Part shown: positions 25,685 to 33,807 of the stretch, one piece after another | How the letters are laid out: every line of letters starts with the position of its first letter | Numbering within the stretch: the stretch's first letter is position 1 | Notes under the pieces: generated by a model | What the model saw: the letters and a program-made list of their open reading frames with translations, nothing else | Database searches by the model: none | Told to the model about the DNA's origin: nothing | Source of the DNA: Archaeoglobales archaeon | GTDB lineage: Archaea; Halobacteriota; Archaeoglobi; Archaeoglobales; Archaeoglobaceae | Direction: 5' to 3' | Length of the DNA: 43,823 bases | Assembly (NCBI GenBank): GCA_030055595.1 | Contig: JASFYH010000014.1 | Coordinates: 1 to 43,823 of the forward strand | Made by a program: the position numbers and the translations under genes

Positions 25685-25770
25685 AATTCAAAAATTCGCA
25701 AAAGGGCGAGAGCTTTTCTTACCTTCGAATAGAGGGTTTTCGAAGATTGAAAAGCAAGAGTTTTTGAATT
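25685..25770. repeat. Nested inverted repeats able to form an 86-base hairpin
   Basis: Three perfect arm pairs are nested in order: AATTCAAAAA at 25685-25694 with TTTTTGAATT at 25761-25770; GCTTTTC at 25712-25718 with GAAAAGC at 25749-25755; and TTCGAA at 25724-25729 with TTCGAA at 25739-25744. The apical loop is about 9 bases. The unpaired part is larger on the left (17 bases) than on the right (5). The order supports a real folded element: a non-coding RNA, a mobile-element end or a strong terminator are possible. Confidence 0.5.
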
Positions 25771-26097
25771 GATTGCCAATTTTGATTCTGGCTCTTAATC
25801 CGATTCTTCTGATTGATCTTCTCATTTTCCGTTTATACTAACTGATTTGGGCTTTTAGAGCTCGTTTTGGACTTTAAAAAGTCGATTTGTTATGTAGAAC
25901 TGCAAAACTTTTGGCTCTTGCATAATTATCTACTGCGATTTCTCTTTAAGCTCTAACCCAACTTGGATTTTTGAACTTCAATCGAAAAGCGATAAATTAC
26001 ACAAATTTCTCCAAAAGGCAGAATAATTTTTTGCTTAAAGGGTTTTTAGAGTTTCACTCCTAACCATAGGTCTCCAGAATGAAATATTTAAAAAATT

Positions 26098-28368
26098 TCA
26101 GTCAATTTTTGGAGCAAATTCAATGCGCAGATATGGTCTCGTCGCAGTATTTGAGTTCTCTTTGGAATTGAAAGTAATTCTCGTAGCCTGATTTTCGTTG
26201 CTTGACTTTATGCACCATCCATAATTTGCGGTTCCGTCAGCGAATAGCTGAACGTCTGTTGTTACATTCCAAGCTAAATAGATATTGTTTGTAGTTGGTG
26301 GGGTTATGCTATTGGTTGGATTGGTTTCAAAGCTTGGTTGATTGTTCCAATTTATTGTTGTTTCCGACCAGCTTGCTAAAACTCTATGAGCACCAAGATT
26401 TATTGTGGTTGGCGTTCCAGAATGACCACTCTTGTAAAGGAAAAGTGTTGCATTCATGATCCTCGCGTCTGTAATTTCAGGGGGGAGATCGAACTTTATA
26501 AACGTCCTCCAAATGTGATTTGGGTTTGTTCTGCCAGAATACAACACTGTTGAACCTCCGTAATTGGTATTCGCTGCTGTAGATCTTACATAGGAGTCGT
26601 AAATTTGGGTGGTGTCTCCTATTTCGATCACCTTTATAACTCCGACATCAGTAAAGACTTCCTGACTGCATGCATTGCTGTCATCGCAAGCTTTTGCATA
26701 AACCCTGATCTTGTTACCTTCTTCGGTTTCACTTATAGCGTAGGTATTCGTTGTGCTCCAGTCTCTTAGCAATGAGTTGAAGGTTAGATCATAGAATCTG
26801 TAGTAGTAGGTAATTGGATCTCCATTTGGATCCGTTGAACCACTCGCAGTAGCGGTAATCGTTTCTCCACTGCGGTAGTATTTCTTATCTGTAACAAGAT
26901 TTGGAATTGTTGGCGGTAGATTCACCGCTCCGGCGTTGACGACTGTTATGTTCAAGATCGCAGAACTATCACCAAGAATTGCAGCTATTGCAACGCTTCC
27001 ATTCATGTTAGCGGTCAAATTAACATAAGCCCAACCCGTGCTGTTCGTTTGCGAGCTTCTGTCAGAAATGCTCACGATTGTCGTGTTGTTCAATACAAAA
27101 TAAATGGGCACGAATGCAACCACTCCCTCTTGGAAAATTGCGTTAACGTAAAAGTTTGTCTGGTTTGTGGTATTTCGAACGTCCCACGTATGATCCCGAA
27201 TTGCTATATTTCCTACTTCTTTATACCATCTAAGCGTAAAAGTCCCCCCTCCTCCACCACCAGAGCTTGGGGGTTGCTCAACGTTTATGTTGAAGGTAAC
27301 CGTGGAACCGTCCGCTACAAAATTGACTAATTGGTTGCCCGTGCAATTTGCGTTGAAGTAATACCAGACCTCGCCCCTTTCATCACTGATTTTCTGAGTG
27401 TCACCATTGCAGGGGTCATTTATAACGACGCCAACACCCCTCACGGGATTTCCATAACTATCTACAACTATTGCTCCGAGACCAAGAGTTGAATGGGGAT
27501 AGACATTAAAACTTGTTGAAGTGATTGCAATTAAATTGTATTGAGCTTGAGAAGGGTTGGGAAGAATTTCTCCAGTTGCTAAAGCATAAGCTTCAAAAAC
27601 AGAAATCGAAAGCGTGATGTTTTTGAGATTTTCAAGGCTAACAACGTTTCCAGCTCTGCTAACCTTTACTTCTGAATTGTTCTCATAAACTTTGCTTAAA
27701 GTTGCATTCCACCATTCCGCAGTCTTTTCGTCAAAGCATTCAAAGCTAATATTGCCACTGAAAAGATTTTTGCCTCCAACAGAGACTGGAATAAATATTA
27801 AGTTTGCACTCTCAGTTGTTGCAAAGCTTTTGAAGTTCGCCTTTATGAGATATAGCGAAATCGAATTATTGCTGAATGAGCTCTGATCGGATTCCCTTAA
27901 AACAACAGAGTCCTCAAGTCTTAAAACCGCTGAGTGCTCGTAGATCAGCTTTGAACGCGATGAATAGAAGTAATTGGGCTCGACAATAATAGCAGAAGTC
28001 GTATTTTCCAATCTGAATTCTCGCCTCTCTCCACCAACCGAAACGTTCCCATCAACTCTTATTCCCAAATCCTTTGCGGAAATCGTTGTCGAAGCCTTTG
28101 GTGGAGAGACAAGGACGTAATAATTCGGGTAATCCACACCCGCCTTTAAAACGATCTTTGCTGGATTTCCTGTTGAAGCGGATAGCGAGACAACTTCGCT
28201 AAAATCCGCAACCCCATACTTCAACTCGCTGAGATGTTTTGCTTCAACCGCCTTATTCCACTGCGGAACCGCGGTTGATTGCAGAATGCCGATTAACCCC
28301 ATTACTATTGCCATCAGCAGTATGAATCCGATCAATGGCGAGACCGCTCTGCAATCGATCTGTTTCAT
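26098..28368 (-). CDS. Large pilin-signal surface protein with C-terminal DNRLRE-type domain
   Basis: The 756-residue product starts MKQIDCRAVSPLIGFILLMA: the class III (type IV pilin) signal of archaeal pilins, with cleavage before AVSPLIG by a PibD/FlaK-type peptidase and a hydrophobic helix that could enter a filament or the membrane. Long Thr/Ser/Asn-rich beta domains follow, with a Gly-rich linker (GGGGGG) near residue 370 and an Ig/PKD-like piece around 490-570 (SGSTDPNGDPITYYYRF). Residues about 585-755 match the DNRLRE (disaggregatase-related) pattern: YDSYVRSTAANTNYGG, then FIKFDLPPEITDARI, LFLYKSG and TTINWNNQPSF. Such domains often bind or stick to surfaces or glycans. It is likely an adhesin. 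It is transcribed divergently from the ferritin-like gene. Confidence 0.85.
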   Translation of the reverse strand: MKQIDCRAVSPLIGFILLMAIVMGLIGILQSTAVPQWNKAVEAKHLSELKYGVADFSEVVSLSASTGNPAKIVLKAGVDYPNYYVLVSPPKASTTISAKDLGIRVDGNVSVGGERREFRLENTTSAIIVEPNYFYSSRSKLIYEHSAVLRLEDSVVLRESDQSSFSNNSISLYLIKANFKSFATTESANLIFIPVSVGGKNLFSGNISFECFDEKTAEWWNATLSKVYENNSEVKVSRAGNVVSLENLKNITLSISVFEAYALATGEILPNPSQAQYNLIAITSTSFNVYPHSTLGLGAIVVDSYGNPVRGVGVVINDPCNGDTQKISDERGEVWYYFNANCTGNQLVNFVADGSTVTFNINVEQPPSSGGGGGGTFTLRWYKEVGNIAIRDHTWDVRNTTNQTNFYVNAIFQEGVVAFVPIYFVLNNTTIVSISDRSSQTNSTGWAYVNLTANMNGSVAIAAILGDSSAILNITVVNAGAVNLPPTIPNLVTDKKYYRSGETITATASGSTDPNGDPITYYYRFYDLTFNSLLRDWSTTNTYAISETEEGNKIRVYAKACDDSNACSQEVFTDVGVIKVIEIGDTTQIYDSYVRSTAANTNYGGSTVLYSGRTNPNHIWRTFIKFDLPPEITDARIMNATLFLYKSGHSGTPTTINLGAHRVLASWSETTINWNNQPSFETNPTNSITPPTTNNIYLAWNVTTDVQLFADGTANYGWCIKSSNENQATRITFNSKENSNTATRPYLRIEFAPKID

Positions 28369-28573
28369 GTGTCTCTCACTATTATCATTATGTTTTTACC
28401 TATATTTAACTCTATTGGTGTATGGCTCCGCTTGAAAAAATTCACCTCTTGACCCCTCTCAAACTACTGGAAATTTTAAAGACCCCTCATTACCATTGAA
28501 AACCCAAAAAAGGATTAATATTTCAAATTCGGGGAAATGGAAAGATTTATCTTGATCGAAAAATAGTGAATAC

Positions 28574-28992
28574 ATGGATCCAAAAACACTCTTAAAGGGA
28601 ATGCTTGAGAAAGCATACAGAATTGAAGCGGGTTTTGAAAGCGAAGCTAATTTTAAAGCGTTTGTGGAAGTCATGGATGAAGAGCAGAAGAAGGTTCTTT
28701 TCCAGCTAATGTCAGACTCCGAAAGGCATAAAGTATTAATTGAAGAGATCGCAAAAAATCTGGGGATCGAGATCGAAAAAAGGGCTGAAGAGTTTAATTT
28801 TCAGATAAGAGGTTTTTCAATGAGATCTACAAACTTGAAACGAGTGCAAGGATTTTATATGAGCAAATTATTCAGAGATTCGGAAGCTTTCTTGGCGAGG
28901 AAGTTGAGAGACTTAAAGAGCTCATAAAAGATGAAGAGAGGCATGCAAAACTTGCGGAGAAATTTGTAGACAAAACTCTTAGAATACTCTAA
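28574..28992 (+). pseudogene. Ferritin-like/rubrerythrin-type gene broken by a frameshift
   Basis: The ATG at 28574 opens a helical protein with a Glu-rich first helix and ESEANFKAF, then SERHKVLIEE (an ExxH metal motif). The frame leaves homology near 28801-28805 (reading FNFQIRGF...) and stops at 28927. In the -1 frame from about base 28803 the sequence goes on as DKRFFNEIYKLETSARIL, then EEVERLKELIKDEERHAKLA with a second ExxH, to a TAA at 28990-28992. Joined, the two halves give about 139 residues with four helices and both ExxH motifs of a ferritin-like di-iron fold. One base appears to be missing. It could be a real pseudogene, a sequencing error, or less likely a programmed shift. A TATA-like box sits 22-30 bases before the start. 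Confidence 0.8.
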
Positions 28993-29008
28993 TGCTTATT
29001 ATTCTGGC

Positions 29009-29016
29009 TATATAAA
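29009..29016 (+). promoter_or_regulatory. Probable TATA box of the coiled-coil/smc/scpA cluster
   Basis: TATATAAA lies 60-67 bases before the ATG at 29076; transcription would begin near 29040. A second TTTATAAA at 29053-29060 is only 16-23 bases from the ATG, a poor distance for a TATA box, and it lies between the proposed start point and the gene. Confidence 0.5.
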
Positions 29017-29075
29017 GCGGGTAGAAAGATTTATTAATACCTTCGAAGCAAATTTATAAAACGGCGGCGGGGTGT

Positions 29076-29456
29076 ATGGAAATGATACCGGAAAAATTAG
29101 AGTTGGAAAGAGTGTTGCCACTAATCCGGAAAGAGATAGAAACATCTGAAGTAGCCAAGAGGATCTTAGAGCTTGACTCGAAGCTTGTAGAGCTGCGAAA
29201 AGCTGTAGAGGGAATCGTAATCGAATTAACGTATATTAAGAGCGAGCTGAAGGATCTTAGAGAGGGGAGGGAGAGAAAGCCAGTTCAGACACAATTGAAA
29301 GAGGAGAAACCTATAGAAAAGTCTGAAAAGCAGTTAAAGTCTGAAGAATTAAAAGTCGATTTGATAAAGAGGAGTGGAGAAGGGCTGGAGAGAAAGGTCG
29401 AGAAAACGGTAGAAGTCCAAAAAGGGGATGAGAAGGATTTAATTATCTGCGACTGA
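29076..29456 (+). CDS. Coiled-coil protein encoded directly upstream of smc
   Basis: I do not recognise a named family. The 126-residue protein has a helical start (residues 1-70, RVLPLIRKEIETSEVAKRIL then VELRKAVEGIVIELTYIKSE), followed by a long Glu/Lys-rich tail. There is no signal peptide. GGGGTGT sits just before the ATG at 29076, and its TGA is one base from the smc ATG, so smc translation is very likely coupled to it. The context suggests a chromosome-segregation accessory, for example a helper of the SMC-ScpA complex, but this is only inference from position. Confidence 0.75.
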   Translation: MEMIPEKLELERVLPLIRKEIETSEVAKRILELDSKLVELRKAVEGIVIELTYIKSELKDLREGRERKPVQTQLKEEKPIEKSEKQLKSEELKVDLIKRSGEGLERKVEKTVEVQKGDEKDLIICD

Positions 29457-29457
29457 G

Positions 29458-32400
29458 ATGCAGGTTACTAAGATCACCCTAAAGAATTTCAAATCTTTTA
29501 GTAAAAAAGTAGAGATCCCTCTATACCCTGGATTTACAGTAATAACTGGACCCAATGGAAGTGGAAAGTCGAATATTATTGATTCAATTCTTTTTTGTCT
29601 TGGTTTATCTACTTCGACAAAACAATTAAGAGCGGAAAGGCTTTCAGATCTTGTTTCAGAAGGTAGAAAAGAGACAGAAGTCTCGATCTCTCTCGGAGAG
29701 GATGGAAAGAAGTATGAGATCACGAGGAGGGTGAAGATAACTGATAAGGGGCATTACAGCTATTATTATTTAGATAACAAACCTGTTAGCTGGACAGAAG
29801 TTCAGAACTTACTATCTCAACTTGGAATTTACAGTGATGCCTACAACATTGTGATGCAGGGAGATGTGACGAGAATTGTCGAGATGTCTGCGGTGCAGAG
29901 AAGAAGGATAATAGAGGATATTGCCGGGATTTCAGAGTTTGATGAAAGGAAAGAAAGGGCTCTTGAGGAGCTTGACATAGTTAGGGAGAATATAGAGAAG
30001 ATCGAGGCGGTGATTGCAGAAGTTGAAGCTATGCTCTCAACCCTTGAAAAGGACAGAAATGAGGCTTTACGCTATAAAGAGTTGATGCTCAAAAAAGCGG
30101 AGGTTGAAAGACAGATCAAAGCCCACGAATTCAACTCCCTAAGATCTACAAAAGAGAAAGTGGAGAGGGATATTGAAAAAATAGAAAGAGAGAAGGATAC
30201 ACTATCCTCTCTTATTCCTGAAATCTCGCAGAAGATCGTTGAAACGAATGGGAAACTTAAAGAAATTGCGGACTCGATTTCAAAGTTTGGAGATGAAAAA
30301 CTGAGTGAGATTCAAACCGAAATTCTCAAGCTTACATCTGAAATTGACTCGATAAAAAAGTTTGAAAGGATCTATCAAGAAGAGATCTCGAGAATTGAAG
30401 AAGACGAGTTGAAGAAGAAGGGTGAAGTTCTAAGATTAAAAGAGGAGCTTGATAAAGTCAAGAAAGAACTTGAGGGCGAAGTCTTAAAGAAGGTTAGTAT
30501 AGAAGAGATCGTCAACGATCTTGAAGGAAAACTCAGCTCATTAAAGCAGAAGCTTGAAAGTGCTGATAAGAGTTATCAGGAGCTTAAAAATAAACTGGTT
30601 GAAAAGAGAGAAGAGCTTGAAAAGCTAAAGGAAGAGAGAAACAAACTCATAACTGAGAGAGACAAACTTCTTGAGATTGTTAGAAGGATCGAGATTGAGA
30701 TTGAAGATGTAAAAGCGGAAAGAGATCGCATTTCAGCAAAGCTCGATGAAGATAAGAAGAGATTAGAGTCAATTTCAGTAGAATTGCTAAGAAGAGAGCA
30801 AGAGCAGAAAAACATCAATTCTGAGTTTTTAGAGCTTGACAAAAAACTATTTTCACTTCGTTCAAGGCTTTCAGATCTTGAAGAGGGATCTAAGCGATGT
30901 GAAGTGGAGCTGGCTAAGATCAAAGCGAAGATTTCAACATTGCAAAGCTATTCAAAACCAGTAGAAACTATTCTAAATGCTAAAGAGAAGAGAGAGCTTG
31001 CAGGAATTTTTGGCACCGTGGCTCAGCTTGGAGAAGTAGATGAGAAGTTTACCAGTGCTATCGAGTCCGCAATTGGAGGGGCTTTGCAGTTCATTGTTGT
31101 AGAAACTGAAGACGACGCTGTTGAGGCTATAAAATATCTCAAAATGCTTCAAGCGGGAAGAGCAAGCTTTATTCCTTTGAGAAAGATAAAGGATCTCAAA
31201 GTTGACCTTGATCGGGGGATATTGGGTGAGAAGGGAGTAATAGATTTTGCTGTAAATTTAGTTAAATGTGATAAGAAATTCCTGCCCGTATTCAAGTTTC
31301 TGCTTCGGGATACTGTTGTTGTTGACACAATAGAAAATGCAAGAAAGTTAATGGATAAAAACCTGAGAATAACAACACTCGACGGAGATCTTGTTGAGAA
31401 GAGCGGTTTAATGTCTGGTGGAAGCAGAGAGAGAAGAGGGTTGTTGATTTCAAAAGAATTGATTGAAAAGGAGAGAGAATTAGTAGAGGAGATATTAGAG
31501 CTACAGAAGGAGAAAGAGGGGGTCTTAGCTGAGCTTAGTAGAGTTGAGGATAACAGAAAAAGTCTTAGAGTAAAATTGGATGAAATTAATGCAAAAGTTC
31601 AGGAGATCAGAGGGGAAATCAAGTTTTTAGAGGACAGGATTCGGAGCTACAGCTCTCAAATTAGCGAGATTGGTAAGAAGATCGATTTGAAGAATAAAGA
31701 GAAAATACAGAGCATAGAAGGGTTGAAAAAGGCTAACAGTAGCATTTCTGAGATCGAAAAGAGAATAAAAGAGCTTGAATTATCGGTGGGAGAGATCGAA
31801 GGCAAATTAAAGGAGAGTAAAATACCGGAAATTCTTTCAGAGCTGGACAGAGTCAAAGAAGAACTCTCCAGAAATAGGGAAATTCTGGTCTCAATAGAGA
31901 CGAGGATCGAGAATTATGATTTCCAGAGATCACAGCTGGATAAAAACCTTGAATCTCTAAATTCGGAGCTTGGACAGTTGGCTAATAGAAGGAATGAACT
32001 CAAAATCAGAATAGAAGAGGGGAGGAAGAGAAGTGGGGAAATTTCGCAGAGGCTGAAAGAGCTGAGAGAAGAAGAGAGAGGTTTGGGAGAGAAAGTCAAG
32101 GGACTTCGAGAGGAGAGAGACAACCTCCTTGCAGAACTCAGAAGGCTTGAAGAGGAGAGGAGTAAGGCGGATTTTGATTTAAAGAGATGCGAGGATAGAC
32201 TTTCAAGTCTTAATGAAAAGCTCGCGTCAATTTTAGAAGATCTCAAAAAGTTTGAGGGGTTTGAGGCTCCAGAAGTTCTTCGGGATCTATCAGAGTTAAA
32301 CAAAGAGCTTTCTGAGATTCAAGAAGAGCTTTCAAAGTTTGGAGAGGTGAACTTGAAGGCTATACAAGACTATGAGAATGTCAAAGCGAGAAGAGATGAA

Positions 32401-32949
32401 CTCGTTCAGAAGAAGGGGATTTTGGATAAAGAAAGGGCGGAAATAATCGACAGAATAGAAAGATACGAAAAGAGGAAGAGAGAAGTCTTCTTTGAAGTCT
32501 TCAATGCGATCAACAAAAACTTCGGCGAAATTTTGGCGGAGCTTGCTGATGGAGAAGGGGAACTGTTCCTTGATAGCGATGATGTATTTAATAGTGGGTT
32601 GCAAATGCGGGTAAGGTTAAAGAATAAGCCGATGCAGAGACTTGAAGCTTTAAGCGGTGGAGAAAAAAGTCTTGTGGCACTTTCATTGATTTTGGCAATT
32701 CAAATGTTCAAACCCGCACCATTCTATGCCTTTGATGAGGTGGACATGTTCCTCGATGGAGTTAACGTTGAAAGAGTTGCAAAGATGATAAAGAAGCGCT
32801 CTAAATCCGCCCAGTTCATAGTTGTGTCTTTAAGAAAGCCGATGGTGGAATCTGCGGATGCTGTTGTGGGTATAACTTTAGGAGGTGACAATTCATCGAT
32901 CGTAACGGGCATCAGACTGAATTCGGAGATCCAATCGAAATCCTCATAG
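29458..32949 (+). CDS. smc: Chromosome segregation ATPase SMC
   Basis: SMC is the coiled-coil ATPase that organises and helps separate chromosomes. In the 1163 residues, Walker A is GPNGSGKS at 31-38, with a Q-loop in VMQGDVTRIVEM near 140. Long heptad-repeat arms flank a hinge at about 505-660 (from REL-AGIFGTVAQLGEV to MSGGSRERRG). The head returns with the signature LSGGEKSLVALSL near 1070 and Walker B APFYAFDEVDMFLDG. All parts are intact. It lies one base after the coiled-coil gene and ends in TAG at 32947-32949. Its 3' end also encodes, in another frame, conserved residues of ScpA (see 32952-33581). Confidence 0.97.
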   Translation: MQVTKITLKNFKSFSKKVEIPLYPGFTVITGPNGSGKSNIIDSILFCLGLSTSTKQLRAERLSDLVSEGRKETEVSISLGEDGKKYEITRRVKITDKGHYSYYYLDNKPVSWTEVQNLLSQLGIYSDAYNIVMQGDVTRIVEMSAVQRRRIIEDIAGISEFDERKERALEELDIVRENIEKIEAVIAEVEAMLSTLEKDRNEALRYKELMLKKAEVERQIKAHEFNSLRSTKEKVERDIEKIEREKDTLSSLIPEISQKIVETNGKLKEIADSISKFGDEKLSEIQTEILKLTSEIDSIKKFERIYQEEISRIEEDELKKKGEVLRLKEELDKVKKELEGEVLKKVSIEEIVNDLEGKLSSLKQKLESADKSYQELKNKLVEKREELEKLKEERNKLITERDKLLEIVRRIEIEIEDVKAERDRISAKLDEDKKRLESISVELLRREQEQKNINSEFLELDKKLFSLRSRLSDLEEGSKRCEVELAKIKAKISTLQSYSKPVETILNAKEKRELAGIFGTVAQLGEVDEKFTSAIESAIGGALQFIVVETEDDAVEAIKYLKMLQAGRASFIPLRKIKDLKVDLDRGILGEKGVIDFAVNLVKCDKKFLPVFKFLLRDTVVVDTIENARKLMDKNLRITTLDGDLVEKSGLMSGGSRERRGLLISKELIEKERELVEEILELQKEKEGVLAELSRVEDNRKSLRVKLDEINAKVQEIRGEIKFLEDRIRSYSSQISEIGKKIDLKNKEKIQSIEGLKKANSSISEIEKRIKELELSVGEIEGKLKESKIPEILSELDRVKEELSRNREILVSIETRIENYDFQRSQLDKNLESLNSELGQLANRRNELKIRIEEGRKRSGEISQRLKELREEERGLGEKVKGLREERDNLLAELRRLEEERSKADFDLKRCEDRLSSLNEKLASILEDLKKFEGFEAPEVLRDLSELNKELSEIQEELSKFGEVNLKAIQDYENVKARRDELVQKKGILDKERAEIIDRIERYEKRKREVFFEVFNAINKNFGEILAELADGEGELFLDSDDVFNSGLQMRVRLKNKPMQRLEALSGGEKSLVALSLILAIQMFKPAPFYAFDEVDMFLDGVNVERVAKMIKKRSKSAQFIVVSLRKPMVESADAVVGITLGGDNSSIVTGIRLNSEIQSKSS

Positions 32950-32951
32950 AC

Positions 32952-33581
32952 ATGGCAAGAAAAGGAGAGATCGATCCTTGGAATGTCGATGTAATTGATG
33001 TTACCGATAAATTTCTAAGAAGACTTGAAGAGGCTAAAAAGCTCGATTTGAGAATTTCTGGGAGGGTTCTGCTTTACGCAGCAATTCTTGTAAGAATGAA
33101 AGCAGATGCAATCACTCCTCAGCCACCACCAGCGGAAGATGAGAGCGATGTAGAGATCATCGAGTGGGAAGAGCTTGAGAGTGAGGAAATAGATCAGATA
33201 AAACTCGAAGATCTTTTGAGAGCTCAAAGAAGAAGAGTGAGGAAGATAAGCACTTTGAAAGAATTGATTGAGGAATTGAGGAAAGCCGAGGTTATCGAAA
33301 AGAGGAGAAAGAAGAAAAGCAGGGAGATCTTGGATATGGATGTTGTAACTTCTATCCCGCATGACGAAAGTATGGAAAACAAGATCAAAGAAGTAGAAGA
33401 GAATTTAATGAGAACATTGCAAAAGAGGGAACTCATAACTCTTTTCTCTTTGGCGAGAAATAAAGATGAGTTGATAGATTACTATTTGTCCTTGCTTCAC
33501 TTAGTTTTGAGAAAAAAGTTTCAGATCTTTCAGAAGGAGATCTATGGAGATATAGAGATCCGACTGTTTAGTGAGAACTAA
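32952..33581 (+). CDS. scpA: Segregation and condensation protein A (kleisin partner of SMC)
   Basis: ScpA bridges the SMC heads. The conserved N-terminal part DPWNVDVIDVTDKFLRRLEE, LDLRISGRVLLYAAILVRMK and a C-terminal winged helix (ITLFSLARNKDELIDYYLSLLHLV) identify it; 209 residues from the ATG at 32952. In frame upstream, the sequence still reads like family protein (FGDPIEILID just before that ATG), matching the start of ScpA in other archaea, yet from the TGA at 32886-32888 onward no ATG, GTG or TTG occurs before 32952. Either the protein is shortened here, uses a non-standard start such as ATA or ATC, or the region has changed by a shift. It overlaps the smc end if extended. Confidence 0.9.
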   Translation: MARKGEIDPWNVDVIDVTDKFLRRLEEAKKLDLRISGRVLLYAAILVRMKADAITPQPPPAEDESDVEIIEWEELESEEIDQIKLEDLLRAQRRRVRKISTLKELIEELRKAEVIEKRRKKKSREILDMDVVTSIPHDESMENKIKEVEENLMRTLQKRELITLFSLARNKDELIDYYLSLLHLVLRKKFQIFQKEIYGDIEIRLFSEN

Positions 33582-33776
33582 GTTCATTTTTAGAATCTTA
33601 GTTGGTTTAAATGCCCCAAATATTAGATCTGTTTGGGATTTGCACTCTCAAGCGAGATAAGAGCTCTTAAACCTACAGATCATGTTTACAGTAACCCTAA
33701 ACAAGCTCGCTCTACACTTCCATGAGAAATGAAGGGGAGGTATTTTAAGATAAAAGTTTATGCTCAATAGAGAAAA

Positions 33777-33785
33777 TTTTTTAAA
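33777..33785 (+). promoter_or_regulatory. Probable TATA box for leaderless message of the CARF-like regulator
   Basis: TTTTTTAAA lies 23-31 bases before the ATG at 33808. There is no Shine-Dalgarno-like site, which fits a leaderless transcript. The 226 bases between scpA and this gene hold no other convincing signal. Confidence 0.45.
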
Positions 33786-33807
33786 CAAGAAAAATTTGCA
33801 ATAAACT

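Larger units (their letters stand above)
25124..26097. other. Gene-poor, AT-rich block with repeats
   Basis: No convincing gene lies here. A 64-codon plus-strand frame (25492-25686) has low-complexity, hydrophobic content and no ribosome site, and a 45-codon minus-strand frame near 25690-25830 crosses the hairpin described separately; neither looks real. The block holds a 13-base direct repeat AGATCATAGAGGG at 25302-25314 and 25315-25327, two copies of ATCAACAATT (in the 25120s and 25340s), and nested inverted repeats at 25685-25770. I see no transposase, tRNA-like or CRISPR-like structure. It may be a decayed insertion between the acyl-CoA ligase and the adhesin genes, or hold an unrecognised non-coding RNA. 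Confidence 0.5.

Noticed and set aside
25492-25686. 64-residue plus-strand protein in the gene-poor block
   Set aside because: Hydrophobic low-complexity sequence, no ribosome site, no recognisable motif, and surrounded by non-coding repeats.
24802-26097. CRISPR array or insertion sequence
   Set aside because: Repeats are only a 13-base tandem pair and a 10-base pair, with no regular spacing, no transposase and no terminal inverted repeats at both ends.
28790-28815. Programmed -1 frameshift in the ferritin-like gene
   Set aside because: The codons at the shift do not form a slippery heptamer and no strong stem lies right after it; a mutation or a sequencing error is simpler.
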